Assembly: GCF_007997005.1 (NCBI RefSeq)
Contig: NZ_VOSL01000043.1
Coordinates: forward strand, 1-64,000
Source of the DNA: Lujinxingia vulgaris
GTDB taxonomy: Bacteria; Myxococcota_A; Bradymonadia; Bradymonadales; Bradymonadaceae
Direction: 5' to 3'
Length of the DNA: 64,000 nt
Below are positions 33,172 through 42,466 of the stretch, in pieces. Each line of letters opens with the position of its first letter. Position 1 is the first letter of the stretch. Under the pieces are notes generated by a model. It had not been told where the DNA came from and did not search any database. It worked only from the letters and a program-made list of their open reading frames with translations. The position numbers and the translations under genes are program-made.

Positions 33172-33588
33172 GGTGTTACTCCGTCAAAATAGTGACTACA
33201 TTGTTGCCCCGGGGCTTCGCGGCACCTGCCGGCGAGGCCTCTTCTGCGCGGGCTGCCGGGGGCAAGCTCAACACGGTCGAGGCTCTATCACAGCCCCGAA
33301 CGCGATTCCAGTGAATCGATGTTGGCCTTTGTAAGCGCTCACGCATCGCAACGACGCCAGCGCGGCGTGCAGGCGGACTTTCCATGGAAGGGAGGCGGAA
33401 TCCCCGGGTCGCTCTGTCTGTTACACCCGGGCTGATCGCGGCCTGCGCCTCATGACGCACCCCGCACCTTTAAGCACGTCCGCGCGTCGTCTCCGCGGGC
33501 CTCCCGCTGTATACTCCCATGATGATGCCGCCCCTTTTCTGATGACCGCCGGGGCACTCACCACAACGACACACGCTTCGAGACAACC
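33172..33588. other. Divergent intergenic region, no gene seen
   Basis: This 417-base gap separates the large lipoprotein (minus) and 5'-nucleotidase (plus) genes. Open frames here lack ribosome sites and family features. Promoters for both flanking genes must lie here, but none is convincing by eye. Confidence 0.6.
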
Positions 33589-35085
33589 TTGGTTAACCCT
33601 CCCGACTCCGAGCAGCCGCTCTCGCTGCTGCAGACCCTGCGCAAGGGTCACTCCCCATCGCTCGCTCCCGTCCATCAGGTCTTCTGCAACCGCGACCTCA
33701 ACCTGGCCGAGGTTGAGGCGGTGGGCTTTGATATGGACTACACCCTGGCGCACTACCACCAGGACGCCATTGAGCGTCTCAGCGTCGAGAAGACCCTGGA
33801 GCGCCTGGTGCTGGAGCGCGGGTATCCACGCGAGATTCTTGAGCTGGAAGTTCCCGCCGACTTTGCGATTCGCGGGCTTGTGATCGACACGGTGCGCGGC
33901 AACATCTTCAAGCTCGACAGCCACCGCTTTGTGGGGCGGGTCTACCACGGCTTTAAAGAGCTTCATGGCGACGACATCATCGAGTACCACACCCAGGCGA
34001 TGAGCATGACGACCTCGCGCTATGCGCTGGTCGACACGCTTTTCGCGCTTCCGGAGGCCGCCCTCTACGCCACGTTGGTCGACTACCTGGAGCGAACCCG
34101 CCCCGGCCAACGCCACGACTGGCGCCGCCTCTACGACGACATCCGCTACAGCATTGACCTGGCCCACCGCGACGACTCCATCAAAGATGAGATCATCGCG
34201 AATATGGAGCAGTACCTCACGCGCAACCTGGATCTGGCGCACACGCTGCAACGCCTGCGCAGCGCCGGCAAAAAACTCTTCGTGCTCACCAACAGCTACG
34301 CCCGCTTCACCGAGCACGTCATGAGCTACCTGCTCGACGACCTTCTGCCTCAGCTGCCGCGCTGGCAGGATTACTTCGACATCGTGATCACCGGGGCGTC
34401 GAAGCCGGGCTTTTTCACCGACCGCCAGCCCTTTTTGCGCGTCGACGCCCGCGAAGAGGTCAGCGGCGAGGAGTTCGGTCATTTTGAGCCCGGTCAGATG
34501 TACCAGGGCGGCAACCTCATCGACTTTCATCGCATGACCGGGTTCCGTCCGGACCGGGTGCTCTACGTCGGCGACCACATCTACGGCGATATCGTGCGTA
34601 GCAAGAAGTCGACGGCCTGGCGCACCGCGATGGTGGTGCAGGAAATCGAGGGCGAGCTCCTGCGCACCGATGAGCTGCGCGAGGAGCGTGCGCGCCTCGA
34701 CGCCATCGAACACGAGCTGGTGCGGATCAACGAAGAGATCGCCTTTGAGCTCGGCCTGGCCCGTCGCCTGCACGCGCTCGACGCCCCTGAAGGCGACGCC
34801 GAGGTGCAGGCGGCCTTCGACGAGATCAAGCGCACCCAGAGCCAACTTCGCGCCCGCCGTCAGACGGTCCTTCAGGAGCTCTGGCAGGTCGAGCGCCAGC
34901 TGGAGAGCGAGTTTAATCGCTACTGGGGATTACTCTTTAAGATGGGCAACGAGAACACCATCCTCGGCGAGCAGATCGAGGTGTACGCCTGCATCTACAC
35001 AAGCCGCGTGGAGAACCTGGTGCATTACTCGCCGATGCATTACTTCCGCGCGCCGCGACAACCCATGCCCCACGAGCGATCATGA
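33589..35085 (+). CDS. HAD-IG family 5'-nucleotidase
   Basis: A 498-residue protein of the purine 5'-nucleotidase type (HAD subfamily IG). Motif I is VGFDMDYTLAHY, motif II the KKLFVLTNS block, and motif IV the VLYVGDHIYGDI block; the central cap includes the MTTSRYALVDTLFALPEA region, and a coiled-coil C-terminal segment follows. It dephosphorylates nucleoside monophosphates, probably IMP/GMP. The start is TTG at 33589 with only a weak GAGA upstream; no better start is in frame. It overlaps the HtrA gene by four bases (ATGA). Confidence 0.88.
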   Translation: MVNPPDSEQPLSLLQTLRKGHSPSLAPVHQVFCNRDLNLAEVEAVGFDMDYTLAHYHQDAIERLSVEKTLERLVLERGYPREILELEVPADFAIRGLVIDTVRGNIFKLDSHRFVGRVYHGFKELHGDDIIEYHTQAMSMTTSRYALVDTLFALPEAALYATLVDYLERTRPGQRHDWRRLYDDIRYSIDLAHRDDSIKDEIIANMEQYLTRNLDLAHTLQRLRSAGKKLFVLTNSYARFTEHVMSYLLDDLLPQLPRWQDYFDIVITGASKPGFFTDRQPFLRVDAREEVSGEEFGHFEPGQMYQGGNLIDFHRMTGFRPDRVLYVGDHIYGDIVRSKKSTAWRTAMVVQEIEGELLRTDELREERARLDAIEHELVRINEEIAFELGLARRLHALDAPEGDAEVQAAFDEIKRTQSQLRARRQTVLQELWQVERQLESEFNRYWGLLFKMGNENTILGEQIEVYACIYTSRVENLVHYSPMHYFRAPRQPMPHERS

Positions 35086-36521
35086 AACCTCTCCGCCTGG
35101 CCACTCGTCCTCGTCTCGGTCATCTGACGCTCGCGCTCTGCGCGCTGATCCTGCTGCTTTTTGCGGGCGGCAACCAGGCCGCCGCACAGGATGCCGAGCG
35201 CGCATTGTGGACCGAGGGCCGGGGGGCGCGCGGCATGGACACCTCTCCCTTTGTGGAGCTGGTCGAGGAGGTGGGGCCGGCGGTGGTCAGCGTGATGGTG
35301 AGCTATGCGCCGGGTACCGGTCCCTCACATCTTCGCGACTTAAGCTCGGGTCCGGCGCTGGCCCAGGGCTCGGGCTTTGTGATCCACGAAGAAGGCTACG
35401 TGCTGACCAACTTTCACGTCATCGACAACGCGTCGAGCGTTGATGTGCGTTTTAGCGATCGGCGCGAGATGCCCGCGCGGGTGGTGGGGGTGGACCAACC
35501 CACCGACCTCGCCCTCTTGAAACTCGACGTCGACCAGGGGCCCCTTCCGGTCGCGCCGCTGGGCGACAGCGACGCGCTTCAGGTGGGTGAGTATGTGCTG
35601 GCGATCGGCAACCCCCTGGGGCTCAACCACTCGGTGAGCGCGGGCATCGTCAGCGCGCTGGGCCGGCGCAACCTGCCGGTTGAAGGGCGTGAGCAACAGG
35701 GCGATTTCATTCAGACCGACGCGCCGATCAACCCGGGTAACTCCGGCGGTCCGCTGGTGAGCATGAATGGCGAGGTCATCGGCATCAACACCGCCATCAA
35801 CCGGCAGGGTCAGGGCATCAGCTTTGCTATTCCTATCAATATGGTGAAGACGCTGCTTCCGCAGCTCCAGGATCGCGGCTTTGTCGAGCGCAGCTGGCTG
35901 GGAGTGCGTGTGCAAGATTTAGAGCCGATGCTCGCGACGAGCTTCCGGCTGGAGAGCGCCGCCGGCGCGCTCATCACCGAGGTCGTTGACATGAGCCCCG
36001 CCGCGCAAGCCGCGCTTCAAGAGGGCGATGTGATCACGCATTTTGGCGGTCGCACCATCCTCACCAGCGATGATCTTCCCTGGTACGTCTCAACCACCCC
36101 GGCCGGGAGCACGGTGGAGGTTGAGATCATGCGCGCAGGTGAGTCGCAGCGTGTGGAGGTGCGGATGCAGGCCATCCCCGACCAGGAGCGCCCCAGCCTT
36201 CCGGTGGCCTCCGCGAGCCTGCCGGCCGACCCGACCAGCCCGACACGTTTCGGGGTGGAGGTCGCGCCGATGACCGCGCGCCTGGCCCGCCAGGTGCGTG
36301 CCCCCGATGAGCGCGGCGTGCTGGTCACCGGTATGAGTGACGACTCGCCAGCCCGGCAGGGAGGCCTGCGCAACCGCGATGTCATCGTCGAGGTGGGCAC
36401 CACCCCTATCGACTCGCAGGAGAGCTTTGAGCAGGCCGTCGCCGACCTGAGCGCGGGCGATGTGGTGCGCCTCAAAATCATCCGCCGAGGTCGCTCGGTT
36501 TATCTGGCCTTTGAGCGCTGA
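35082..36521 (+). CDS. HtrA/DegP-family periplasmic serine protease with two PDZ domains
   Basis: A 479-residue exported protease-chaperone. Signal peptide with cleavage after Ala-Ala-Ala; trypsin-like catalytic triad His112 (TNFHVID), Asp142 (TDLALL) and Ser221 (GNSGGPL); PDZ1 at about residues 265-360 and PDZ2 at about residues 380-475 with RGVLVTGM and GGLRNRDVIVEV motifs. It degrades misfolded envelope proteins. The linker between PDZ domains is longer than usual. ATGA overlap with the nucleotidase gene suggests coupled translation. Confidence 0.93.
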   Translation: MKPLRLATRPRLGHLTLALCALILLLFAGGNQAAAQDAERALWTEGRGARGMDTSPFVELVEEVGPAVVSVMVSYAPGTGPSHLRDLSSGPALAQGSGFVIHEEGYVLTNFHVIDNASSVDVRFSDRREMPARVVGVDQPTDLALLKLDVDQGPLPVAPLGDSDALQVGEYVLAIGNPLGLNHSVSAGIVSALGRRNLPVEGREQQGDFIQTDAPINPGNSGGPLVSMNGEVIGINTAINRQGQGISFAIPINMVKTLLPQLQDRGFVERSWLGVRVQDLEPMLATSFRLESAAGALITEVVDMSPAAQAALQEGDVITHFGGRTILTSDDLPWYVSTTPAGSTVEVEIMRAGESQRVEVRMQAIPDQERPSLPVASASLPADPTSPTRFGVEVAPMTARLARQVRAPDERGVLVTGMSDDSPARQGGLRNRDVIVEVGTTPIDSQESFEQAVADLSAGDVVRLKIIRRGRSVYLAFER

Positions 36522-36611
36522 GCTTTGTGCCGGCGATGATTGACACCTGCGCGGCGCGCTCCCTAACATGCGCCGCCCTCGGTGCAGGCCCCCACCCCCC
36601 GGAGCCCCTCT

Positions 36612-37610
36612 GTGCGTAAGTGGTCGGAACTCTTAGGAAATTCTAGAACGCGGCAGGTCTTAACCCAGGCCGTGTCTGCGGGCCGTCTGCACCACGCCTA
36701 CCTCTTCAGCGGCCCGACGGGCGTGGGCAAATACACCACCGCCTTAAGTTTTGCGGCCAGTCTCAACTGCCTGGAGCGCTCCGGTGATGTTCTGGAGGAT
36801 GCGTGCGGGCGCTGCACGGCCTGCAAACGCATTGAGGCCGGCCAACACCCCGACGTGCTGGAGATCGCGCCGAGCGGCAACTTCATCAAGATCGACCAGA
36901 TCCGCGCCATTCAGAAGGCCGCGCTCTCACCACCTTATGAGGCGTGCTACCGCGCGGTGATCATCGATCAGGCGCATGCCATGACTGAGGAGGGCGCCAA
37001 CGCCCTGCTCAAGACGCTGGAGGAGCCGAGCGCCCTCACCCTGCTCTTTTTGATCACCGACCAACCTCACCGCCTGCTCGATACGATTATCAGCCGCTGC
37101 CAGCGTCTGCGCTTCGGCGCGCTCAGCGACGATGAGGTCGCCCGCGCCCTGCCCGACGTGCTGGAAGAGCCCGTCGATGAGGCCTTGCTCAAGGTCGCGG
37201 CTGGCTATGGCGAGGGAAGCCTGGGTCGGGCCGTTGAGGTTCTGGAGTCCGGGATGCTGGAGCAACGCCAGGAACTTCTGGAGGCGTTTCTGGCGGTGCC
37301 CGCCGACCGCGCTAACCAGTGGTTGGAGACGGCCGAGCGCTTCGGGCGCGGCAACTCCGAGCTGGAGGCGCAGCTCGACGTGCTCATCGTGTATTTTCGC
37401 GACCTGATGCTGGCCGGACGTGCCGATCGAGGGCGCGTGATCAACGCCGACCTGATGACCACCATCGACAAAGGCGTGGAGCGCTTCTCGCTCGACGCCA
37501 TCTTACGCATCCTCGACACGCTGACCGAGGCCCGCGGGCGTCTTAAACGCAACGTCAACGCCCAGCTGATCGTCGAGGGTGTCCTCGACCAGATCCGTCA
37601 GCCCTCTTAA
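36612..37610 (+). CDS. holB: DNA polymerase III delta' subunit
   Basis: The clamp-loader delta' subunit, 332 residues from the GTG at 36612, which has GGAG seven bases upstream; a GTG ten codons earlier lacks a site. Features: the Walker A-like GPTGVGKYT, a zinc-binding Cys cluster (ACGRCTAC with an earlier LNC), the IDQAHAMTEEGANALLKTLEEP Walker B-like block and ISRCQRLRF. The C-terminal third is the collar domain. It begins the holB-ricT-metG-tatD housekeeping run. Confidence 0.9.
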   Translation: MRKWSELLGNSRTRQVLTQAVSAGRLHHAYLFSGPTGVGKYTTALSFAASLNCLERSGDVLEDACGRCTACKRIEAGQHPDVLEIAPSGNFIKIDQIRAIQKAALSPPYEACYRAVIIDQAHAMTEEGANALLKTLEEPSALTLLFLITDQPHRLLDTIISRCQRLRFGALSDDEVARALPDVLEEPVDEALLKVAAGYGEGSLGRAVEVLESGMLEQRQELLEAFLAVPADRANQWLETAERFGRGNSELEAQLDVLIVYFRDLMLAGRADRGRVINADLMTTIDKGVERFSLDAILRILDTLTEARGRLKRNVNAQLIVEGVLDQIRQPS

Positions 37611-37674
37611 CTGCATGAGTCCCGGGCTCCGGGCGCCGCTTCGGCGCCCTCCCGCGCATCCATAGACGACTTCC

Positions 37675-39135
37675 ATGACCACAACGCTTTTTAAACCTGC
37701 CAAAAAGCAGGCGCGCCCCTTCGGCGGAAAGAAGAAACTCTACAACGTGGTATCGCTGCGTTACCGCATCAGCCAGACCCGTCATGAGGCCGACGCCCGC
37801 GAGCTGCAACTTCGCGAGGGCGATCACGTGATCGTCGACACCGATCGCGGCCCCACGCTGGCCGAGATCTGCGGGGTGGTCTCGCGCAAGGTGCTGCCCA
37901 CCGACAGCCTGCCGCGGGTGCTGCGCAAGGCCACCGAGGCCGACATCGCCCAGGCCGACAAACACGCCGGGTTTGAGGAGCAGGCCTACCGCTTTGCGAT
38001 CGGGCGCATTCGATCGCGCAAGCTGCAGATGAAGCTGATCCGCGCGCAGTACATGCACGACGGCTCCAAGCTGGTCTTTTATTTCAGCGCCGACGGTCGC
38101 ATCGACTTTCGGGATCTGGTCAAAGATCTGGCGCATAAGTTTCGCACGCGCATCGAGATGCACCAGATCGGCGTGCGCGACGGCGCGCGTATGCTCGGCG
38201 GCATCGGCCCCTGCGGGCGCGAGCTCTGCTGCAGCACCTTTCTGGACAACTTTGAGCCGGTCTCGATTCGCATGGCCAAAGATCAGGGGCTGACGCTCAA
38301 CCCCAAAAAAGTCTCCGGGATGTGCGGGCGGCTGATGTGTTGTCTGGTGTACGAGCAGCAGCTCTACCGGCGTATGCGCACCAAACTCCCGCGCGCGGGC
38401 AAAATGGTTCGCACCGAGCTCGGGGAGGCGAAGATCCTGGAGGTCGACGTCATCAACCGGCGCGTGATGGTGAGTTTTGCCGACAACAACCGCAAGATGT
38501 TGCCGGTCACCGAGATCGAGCTCATCGATCCCAACGTCATCGACCGAGGAGTCGACTCAGGCAACGCTGAGGAGTCGGCACAGGGTGGCGGTCGCAAGCG
38601 TCGCGGCTCCAGCAGCCGGCGTCGCTCCCGGGGCTCGAAGTCCTCGCGCTCCAGCCGACGCTCACGGGGCTCCAAATCCTCACGGTCGGGCTCCAAATCC
38701 TCGCGCTCCGGCCGCAATCGGCGCCGAAACTCGCAACGCTCCGAGCAGAAGCCTTCCGAAGAGAGCGGCGCGACCGCCTCCGACAACGCGCAGCGCAGCG
38801 ATGAGGCGGCGAGCAAAGACTCCGGTCGCTCCAAAAAGCGTCGCTCCGGCCGCCGGCGCTCCGGCCGCTCCCGCTCGCGCCGCTCCAAAGGCTCCCGCTC
38901 CGAGAGCCCCTCGCGTGAGCAACGCTCGCAACGCGGCACCAACACGTCCTCTGGCAACACCTCGACCAAAGAGGGCTCGAAAGCCGGCGGAAAGCCCGGC
39001 GCCGAGAAGGCCACTGGCGAGCGCTCCTCGAGCAAGCGACGCTCCAGCCGCCGCCGCGGTCGCAACAAAAAAGGCGGCGACAAGCCCCCCCGCACCGAAG
39101 GAGCCACCGAATCGCCCAAACCCAAAGGCGACTGA
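37675..39135 (+). CDS. ricT: RicT/PSP1-domain protein with long Arg/Ser-rich tail
   Basis: Residues 20-300 are a PSP1 domain: KKLYNVVSLRYR, the DHVIVDTDRGPTLAEI block, the GRIRSRKLQMKLIRAQYMHDGSKLVFYFSADGRIDFRDLVKDLA-type core, and two Cys clusters, GPCGRELCC (Cys180, Cys185, Cys186) and MCGRLMCC (Cys217, Cys222, Cys223). In Bacillus RicT these Cys help hold Fe-S clusters in the Ric complex, which modulates RNase Y and RNA processing. Unusually, residues about 304-486 are a low-complexity tail of Arg-Ser, Ser-Lys and Arg-Arg repeats, not part of the known family. Neighbours holB and metG are its usual context. Confidence 0.88.
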   Translation: MTTTLFKPAKKQARPFGGKKKLYNVVSLRYRISQTRHEADARELQLREGDHVIVDTDRGPTLAEICGVVSRKVLPTDSLPRVLRKATEADIAQADKHAGFEEQAYRFAIGRIRSRKLQMKLIRAQYMHDGSKLVFYFSADGRIDFRDLVKDLAHKFRTRIEMHQIGVRDGARMLGGIGPCGRELCCSTFLDNFEPVSIRMAKDQGLTLNPKKVSGMCGRLMCCLVYEQQLYRRMRTKLPRAGKMVRTELGEAKILEVDVINRRVMVSFADNNRKMLPVTEIELIDPNVIDRGVDSGNAEESAQGGGRKRRGSSSRRRSRGSKSSRSSRRSRGSKSSRSGSKSSRSGRNRRRNSQRSEQKPSEESGATASDNAQRSDEAASKDSGRSKKRRSGRRRSGRSRSRRSKGSRSESPSREQRSQRGTNTSSGNTSTKEGSKAGGKPGAEKATGERSSSKRRSSRRRGRNKKGGDKPPRTEGATESPKPKGD

Positions 39136-39177
39136 GCCTTGCCAGCGACGCCAACTTCTGGTTCACCCTGCCCTTGC

Positions 39178-39207
39178 CGCCAGGCGACCCTCGACGGTCG
39201 CCTGGCG
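39178..39207 (+). terminator. Hairpin between ricT and metG
   Basis: A perfect 12-bp stem (cgccaggcgacc with ggtcgcctggcg, 6-base loop) follows ricT. Only AGATTT follows, so the U-tract is weak and readthrough into metG, 44 bases away, is likely. Confidence 0.5.
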
Positions 39208-39250
39208 AGATTTAAGCTGATGTGTTCCCAACTGCGCTGAGACTTCTCTT

Positions 39251-41227
39251 ATGTCGAACTTCTACCTGACCACCCCCATCTATTACGTCAACGGCGCGCC
39301 GCATATCGGCCACGCCTACACCACGATCATCGCCGACGCCTTCGCCCGCTACCGCCGCCAGAAAGGCGACGAGGTCTTCTTTTTGACCGGCACCGACGAG
39401 CACGGGCTCAAGATCCAGCGCGCCGCCGAAGATCGGGGCGTCAGCCCCCAGCAGATGGTCGATGAGAACTCCGCGCGCTTTCGCGATCTCTTTGAACAGC
39501 TCCGCCTCACCCACGACCGCTTCATCCGCACCACCGACGCCGATCACAAGAAGACGGTCGCCGAGATGGTCGCGCGCATGAAGGCATCGGGCGACATCTA
39601 CCTCGATAAGTACGAGGGCTGGTACGCCGCGGCCGACGAGGCCTACTACGACGAGTCGGAGATCGCCGACGGCAAAGCCCTCGCCACCGGCGCGGCGGTG
39701 GAGTGGGTCGAAGAAGAGAGCTACTTCTTTAAGCTGAGCAAGTACGCCGAGCCTCTGCTCGAGTGGTACCGCTGCAACCCGAACGCCATCACGCCTTCGG
39801 GGCGCCGCAACGAGGTGGCCTCCTTTGTGGAGGGCGGGCTTCGCGATCTTTCGATCAGCCGCACGACCTTCTCCTGGGGCATCCCCATGCCGGAGGACCC
39901 CGAGCATGTGCTCTATGTGTGGGTCGACGCGCTGACCAACTACATCACCGCGGTGGGCGCGTTTGATGATACCGAGCGTTTTGAGGCCTTCTGGCCGGCC
40001 GACATCCACTTTATCGGCAAAGACATCCTCCGTTTTCACGCGGTGTACTGGCCGGCGTTTTTGATGAGCGCGGGCCTGCCGCTTCCGAAGCAGATCGTGG
40101 CCCACGGCTGGTGGACCAACGACGGCATCAAGATGAGCAAGAGCCTGGGCAACGTCATCGACGCCTTTGAGCTTGCCGAGCGCTACGATCTCGACGTGCT
40201 GCGCTACTACCTTTTGCGCGAGATCCCGATCGGCAACGATGGCAACTTCAGCGACGCGCGGGTGGTCGAGCGCAACAACGCGGAGCTGGCCGACAACATC
40301 GGCAACCTCGTCAACCGCACCTTCGCGATGGCCGGCAAGTTCATCGGCGGCAGCGTGCCGGCGCCGCGCGACATCACCGAGTCGGAAGACGTGGCGCTGC
40401 GCGACGCGGCCTATGCGGCGCGCGACGCCATCGACAAAGCCTTCGACGATCGCGAGCTGCACCGCGCGCTGGAGCACCTGATGGCCTTCTCCAGCGAAGT
40501 TAACAACTACATTCAGCGCACCCAGCCCTGGGCGCTCAACAAGGCCGGCAACACCGAGCGTCTGGAGCAGACGCTCTACAACGCGCTGGAGTCCATCCGC
40601 TGGATCGCGCTTCTGGCTGCGCCCTTCACCCCGGATGCCTCGCGCAAGATCCTGGCCGGCTTTGGTCAGACCACCGAGGCGCACCTGGACTTCGATACGT
40701 TGAAAACCTGGGCCAACCTCCCCGCCGGCACCCCGCTTGAAGCTCCGGGCGTGCTCTTCAGCAAGCTCGAAGCGCCGGCCGAAGAGGATGAAAGCAGCGA
40801 GAAAAGCGCCCCGAAGGATCAAAAACCGGCCAAAAAGGCCAAAAAAGACGAGAAAAAGGTGGAAAAGAGCAAAAAGAGCGACGACAGCGAGAGCACCGGC
40901 CTGATCGAGTTTGGCGACTTCACCAAAGTGGAAATTCGGGTCGGCGAGGTCCTCACGGCGGAGAAGGTCGAAGGGGCAGATAAGTTGCTGAAGCTCAGCG
41001 CCAACGTCGGCGAGGAGGCTCCGCGCACCATCGTGGCTGGCATCGCCAAATCCTTTGCGCCGGAAGAGCTCGTGGGACTGCGCGTGGCGATGGTCACCAA
41101 CCTCAAGCCCGCCAAACTCTTTGGCATTAAGAGCGAGGCGATGATCCTGGCGGCGAAGACCACCGACGGCAAACTGGCGCTGGCGCGTTACGACGAGCGC
41201 GTCGAGGTGGGCACGCGCATCAGCTGA
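39251..41227 (+). CDS. metG: Methionyl-tRNA synthetase with C-terminal tRNA-binding domain
   Basis: Class I synthetase charging tRNA-Met. The 658-residue protein has the HIGH motif at residues 18-21 (PHIGHAY), the GTDEHGLKI block, the IKMSKSLGN motif at residues 293-301, a helical anticodon-binding domain, a Lys-rich linker (about residues 510-545) and a C-terminal EMAP/Arc1-type tRNA-binding domain starting FGDFTKVEIRVGEV. It lacks the second zinc knuckle of longer forms, matching the MetG2-like group. Start near GAC-TTC-TCT-TATG has only a weak ribosome site. Confidence 0.95.
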   Translation: MSNFYLTTPIYYVNGAPHIGHAYTTIIADAFARYRRQKGDEVFFLTGTDEHGLKIQRAAEDRGVSPQQMVDENSARFRDLFEQLRLTHDRFIRTTDADHKKTVAEMVARMKASGDIYLDKYEGWYAAADEAYYDESEIADGKALATGAAVEWVEEESYFFKLSKYAEPLLEWYRCNPNAITPSGRRNEVASFVEGGLRDLSISRTTFSWGIPMPEDPEHVLYVWVDALTNYITAVGAFDDTERFEAFWPADIHFIGKDILRFHAVYWPAFLMSAGLPLPKQIVAHGWWTNDGIKMSKSLGNVIDAFELAERYDLDVLRYYLLREIPIGNDGNFSDARVVERNNAELADNIGNLVNRTFAMAGKFIGGSVPAPRDITESEDVALRDAAYAARDAIDKAFDDRELHRALEHLMAFSSEVNNYIQRTQPWALNKAGNTERLEQTLYNALESIRWIALLAAPFTPDASRKILAGFGQTTEAHLDFDTLKTWANLPAGTPLEAPGVLFSKLEAPAEEDESSEKSAPKDQKPAKKAKKDEKKVEKSKKSDDSESTGLIEFGDFTKVEIRVGEVLTAEKVEGADKLLKLSANVGEEAPRTIVAGIAKSFAPEELVGLRVAMVTNLKPAKLFGIKSEAMILAAKTTDGKLALARYDERVEVGTRIS

Positions 41228-41257
41228 CGCGCGTCTCATATTGCATAGGGAGGCGCT

Positions 41258-42445
41258 TTGACGCCCACACTGGCCCATATCGCCAACTCAGAGGCTCGCC
41301 ACCGCGAGCTTCTGCGCATTCTGGAGCAGGAGCAGGACTCGCCGGCCGAGCGGCGCGCGCTCCTTCTGGTCTGCCTCGATGATCCCTACCCGCCCGTGCG
41401 CCAGGACGCGGCGCGCGGGCTGGGTGCGTTGATGAACGACGAGGTCGTCGAGGCGCTCTTGTCCCTCGCCCGGGGTCAGGCACCGCCTCCCCAAACTCTT
41501 GTTTCGCTGGCGCTGCCGGATGGCGCGCTGGACTGGCAGAGCTCGCGCGCAGCGGTGGCTGCACTCGCCGCGCTGCGATTTACCCCGCAGGTCGACCGGA
41601 GCGCGGAGGTGGCTGCCGAGCTCCTGGGGGACGCGCGCGCCGACGTGCGATTTCAGGCGCTTCTGACCCTCTACCGCGTGGCGCCCGAGCACCCGACGAT
41701 TGGCGAGAAGCTCGAAGCGTTGCTCTCCGACCCGGACGCCGAGCTCGCGGCCAGCGCCGCGCAGATCGCCGTGGAGTTGAGGCGCGCCGAGATGTTGCCG
41801 GCGCTCTTGCAAAGCTGGCAAGGCGCGCGCGGTGCGGCGCGAAAGGCGCTGGCGGTGGCCGTGGCCGAGCTGGTCGATGCCTGCGAGCTCAGCCCGGAGG
41901 CATTGCCCGAGGCCAGCCGGAGCGCGGTGGTCGACGAGCTCACCTCCATGCTTCGTGATGAAGCCTGGGTCGCCCAGGCCTCCCGCGCGCTGGCGATGCT
42001 CGATGGCCAGGCCGCCCGCGACGCGTTGCATGCTGTGATTTCACGTTGGTTTGCCCACCCGCTGCTCAAGCTCGACGCGGCCGCAGCCCTCATGGAGCTC
42101 GGCGATGGGCGCGGCGACGAGCATCTTGCGGCGTCTCTCGACTCGCGTCGCAACGACGTGCGCGGCTACGCGCTGCGCCTGGTCGGCGTCAAACACCTCG
42201 ACGCGCACCTCGATCACCTGCTGGAGCTGGCACGCTCCTCGGATTATCACGCCGACACGGCCGTTTTAGCCCTGGCCGACTTCGGTGGAGAGGCTGCCGC
42301 CAACACGCTGCGCGAGATCGCTCAGAGCCACGCCGATCCTGAACTTCGCGACCTTGCGCGCGCCGGGCTTGCGCTCGGCCGCGCTCCCGAACCCATCGCC
42401 CCGCGACACGCACGCACCGATGCGGACGTTGACGGCGCGCCCTGA
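41258..42445 (+). CDS. HEAT-repeat protein
   Basis: A 395-residue, mostly helical Ala/Leu-rich protein of tandem HEAT-like repeats (for example DDPYPPVRQDAARGLGAL, DARADVRFQALLTLYRVA, DSRRNDVRGYALRLVGV). The start is TTG, with GGGAGG just upstream. It sits between metG and tatD with gaps of 30 and 21 bases and is likely cotranscribed. HEAT solenoids mediate protein or RNA contact; no enzymatic motif is seen. Function unknown. Confidence 0.75.
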   Translation: MTPTLAHIANSEARHRELLRILEQEQDSPAERRALLLVCLDDPYPPVRQDAARGLGALMNDEVVEALLSLARGQAPPPQTLVSLALPDGALDWQSSRAAVAALAALRFTPQVDRSAEVAAELLGDARADVRFQALLTLYRVAPEHPTIGEKLEALLSDPDAELAASAAQIAVELRRAEMLPALLQSWQGARGAARKALAVAVAELVDACELSPEALPEASRSAVVDELTSMLRDEAWVAQASRALAMLDGQAARDALHAVISRWFAHPLLKLDAAAALMELGDGRGDEHLAASLDSRRNDVRGYALRLVGVKHLDAHLDHLLELARSSDYHADTAVLALADFGGEAAANTLREIAQSHADPELRDLARAGLALGRAPEPIAPRHARTDADVDGAP

Positions 42446-42466
42446 ACTTTTTCTGTGAGACTTCCT

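Noticed and set aside
30976-33192. 738-residue plus-strand frame over the large lipoprotein
   Set aside because: It is a shadow of the minus-strand lipoprotein gene, whose signal peptide, stalk and terminator are clear.
33176-33460. 94-residue minus-strand frame in the lipoprotein-nucleotidase gap
   Set aside because: No ribosome site, no signal and atypical composition; likely chance in a promoter region.
33421-34845. 474-residue minus-strand frame over the 5'-nucleotidase
   Set aside because: It overlaps a well-supported nucleotidase gene and has low-complexity composition typical of a shadow frame.
39212-41278. 688-residue minus-strand frame over metG
   Set aside because: It mirrors metG in another frame, as is common in high-GC DNA, and has no recognisable motifs.
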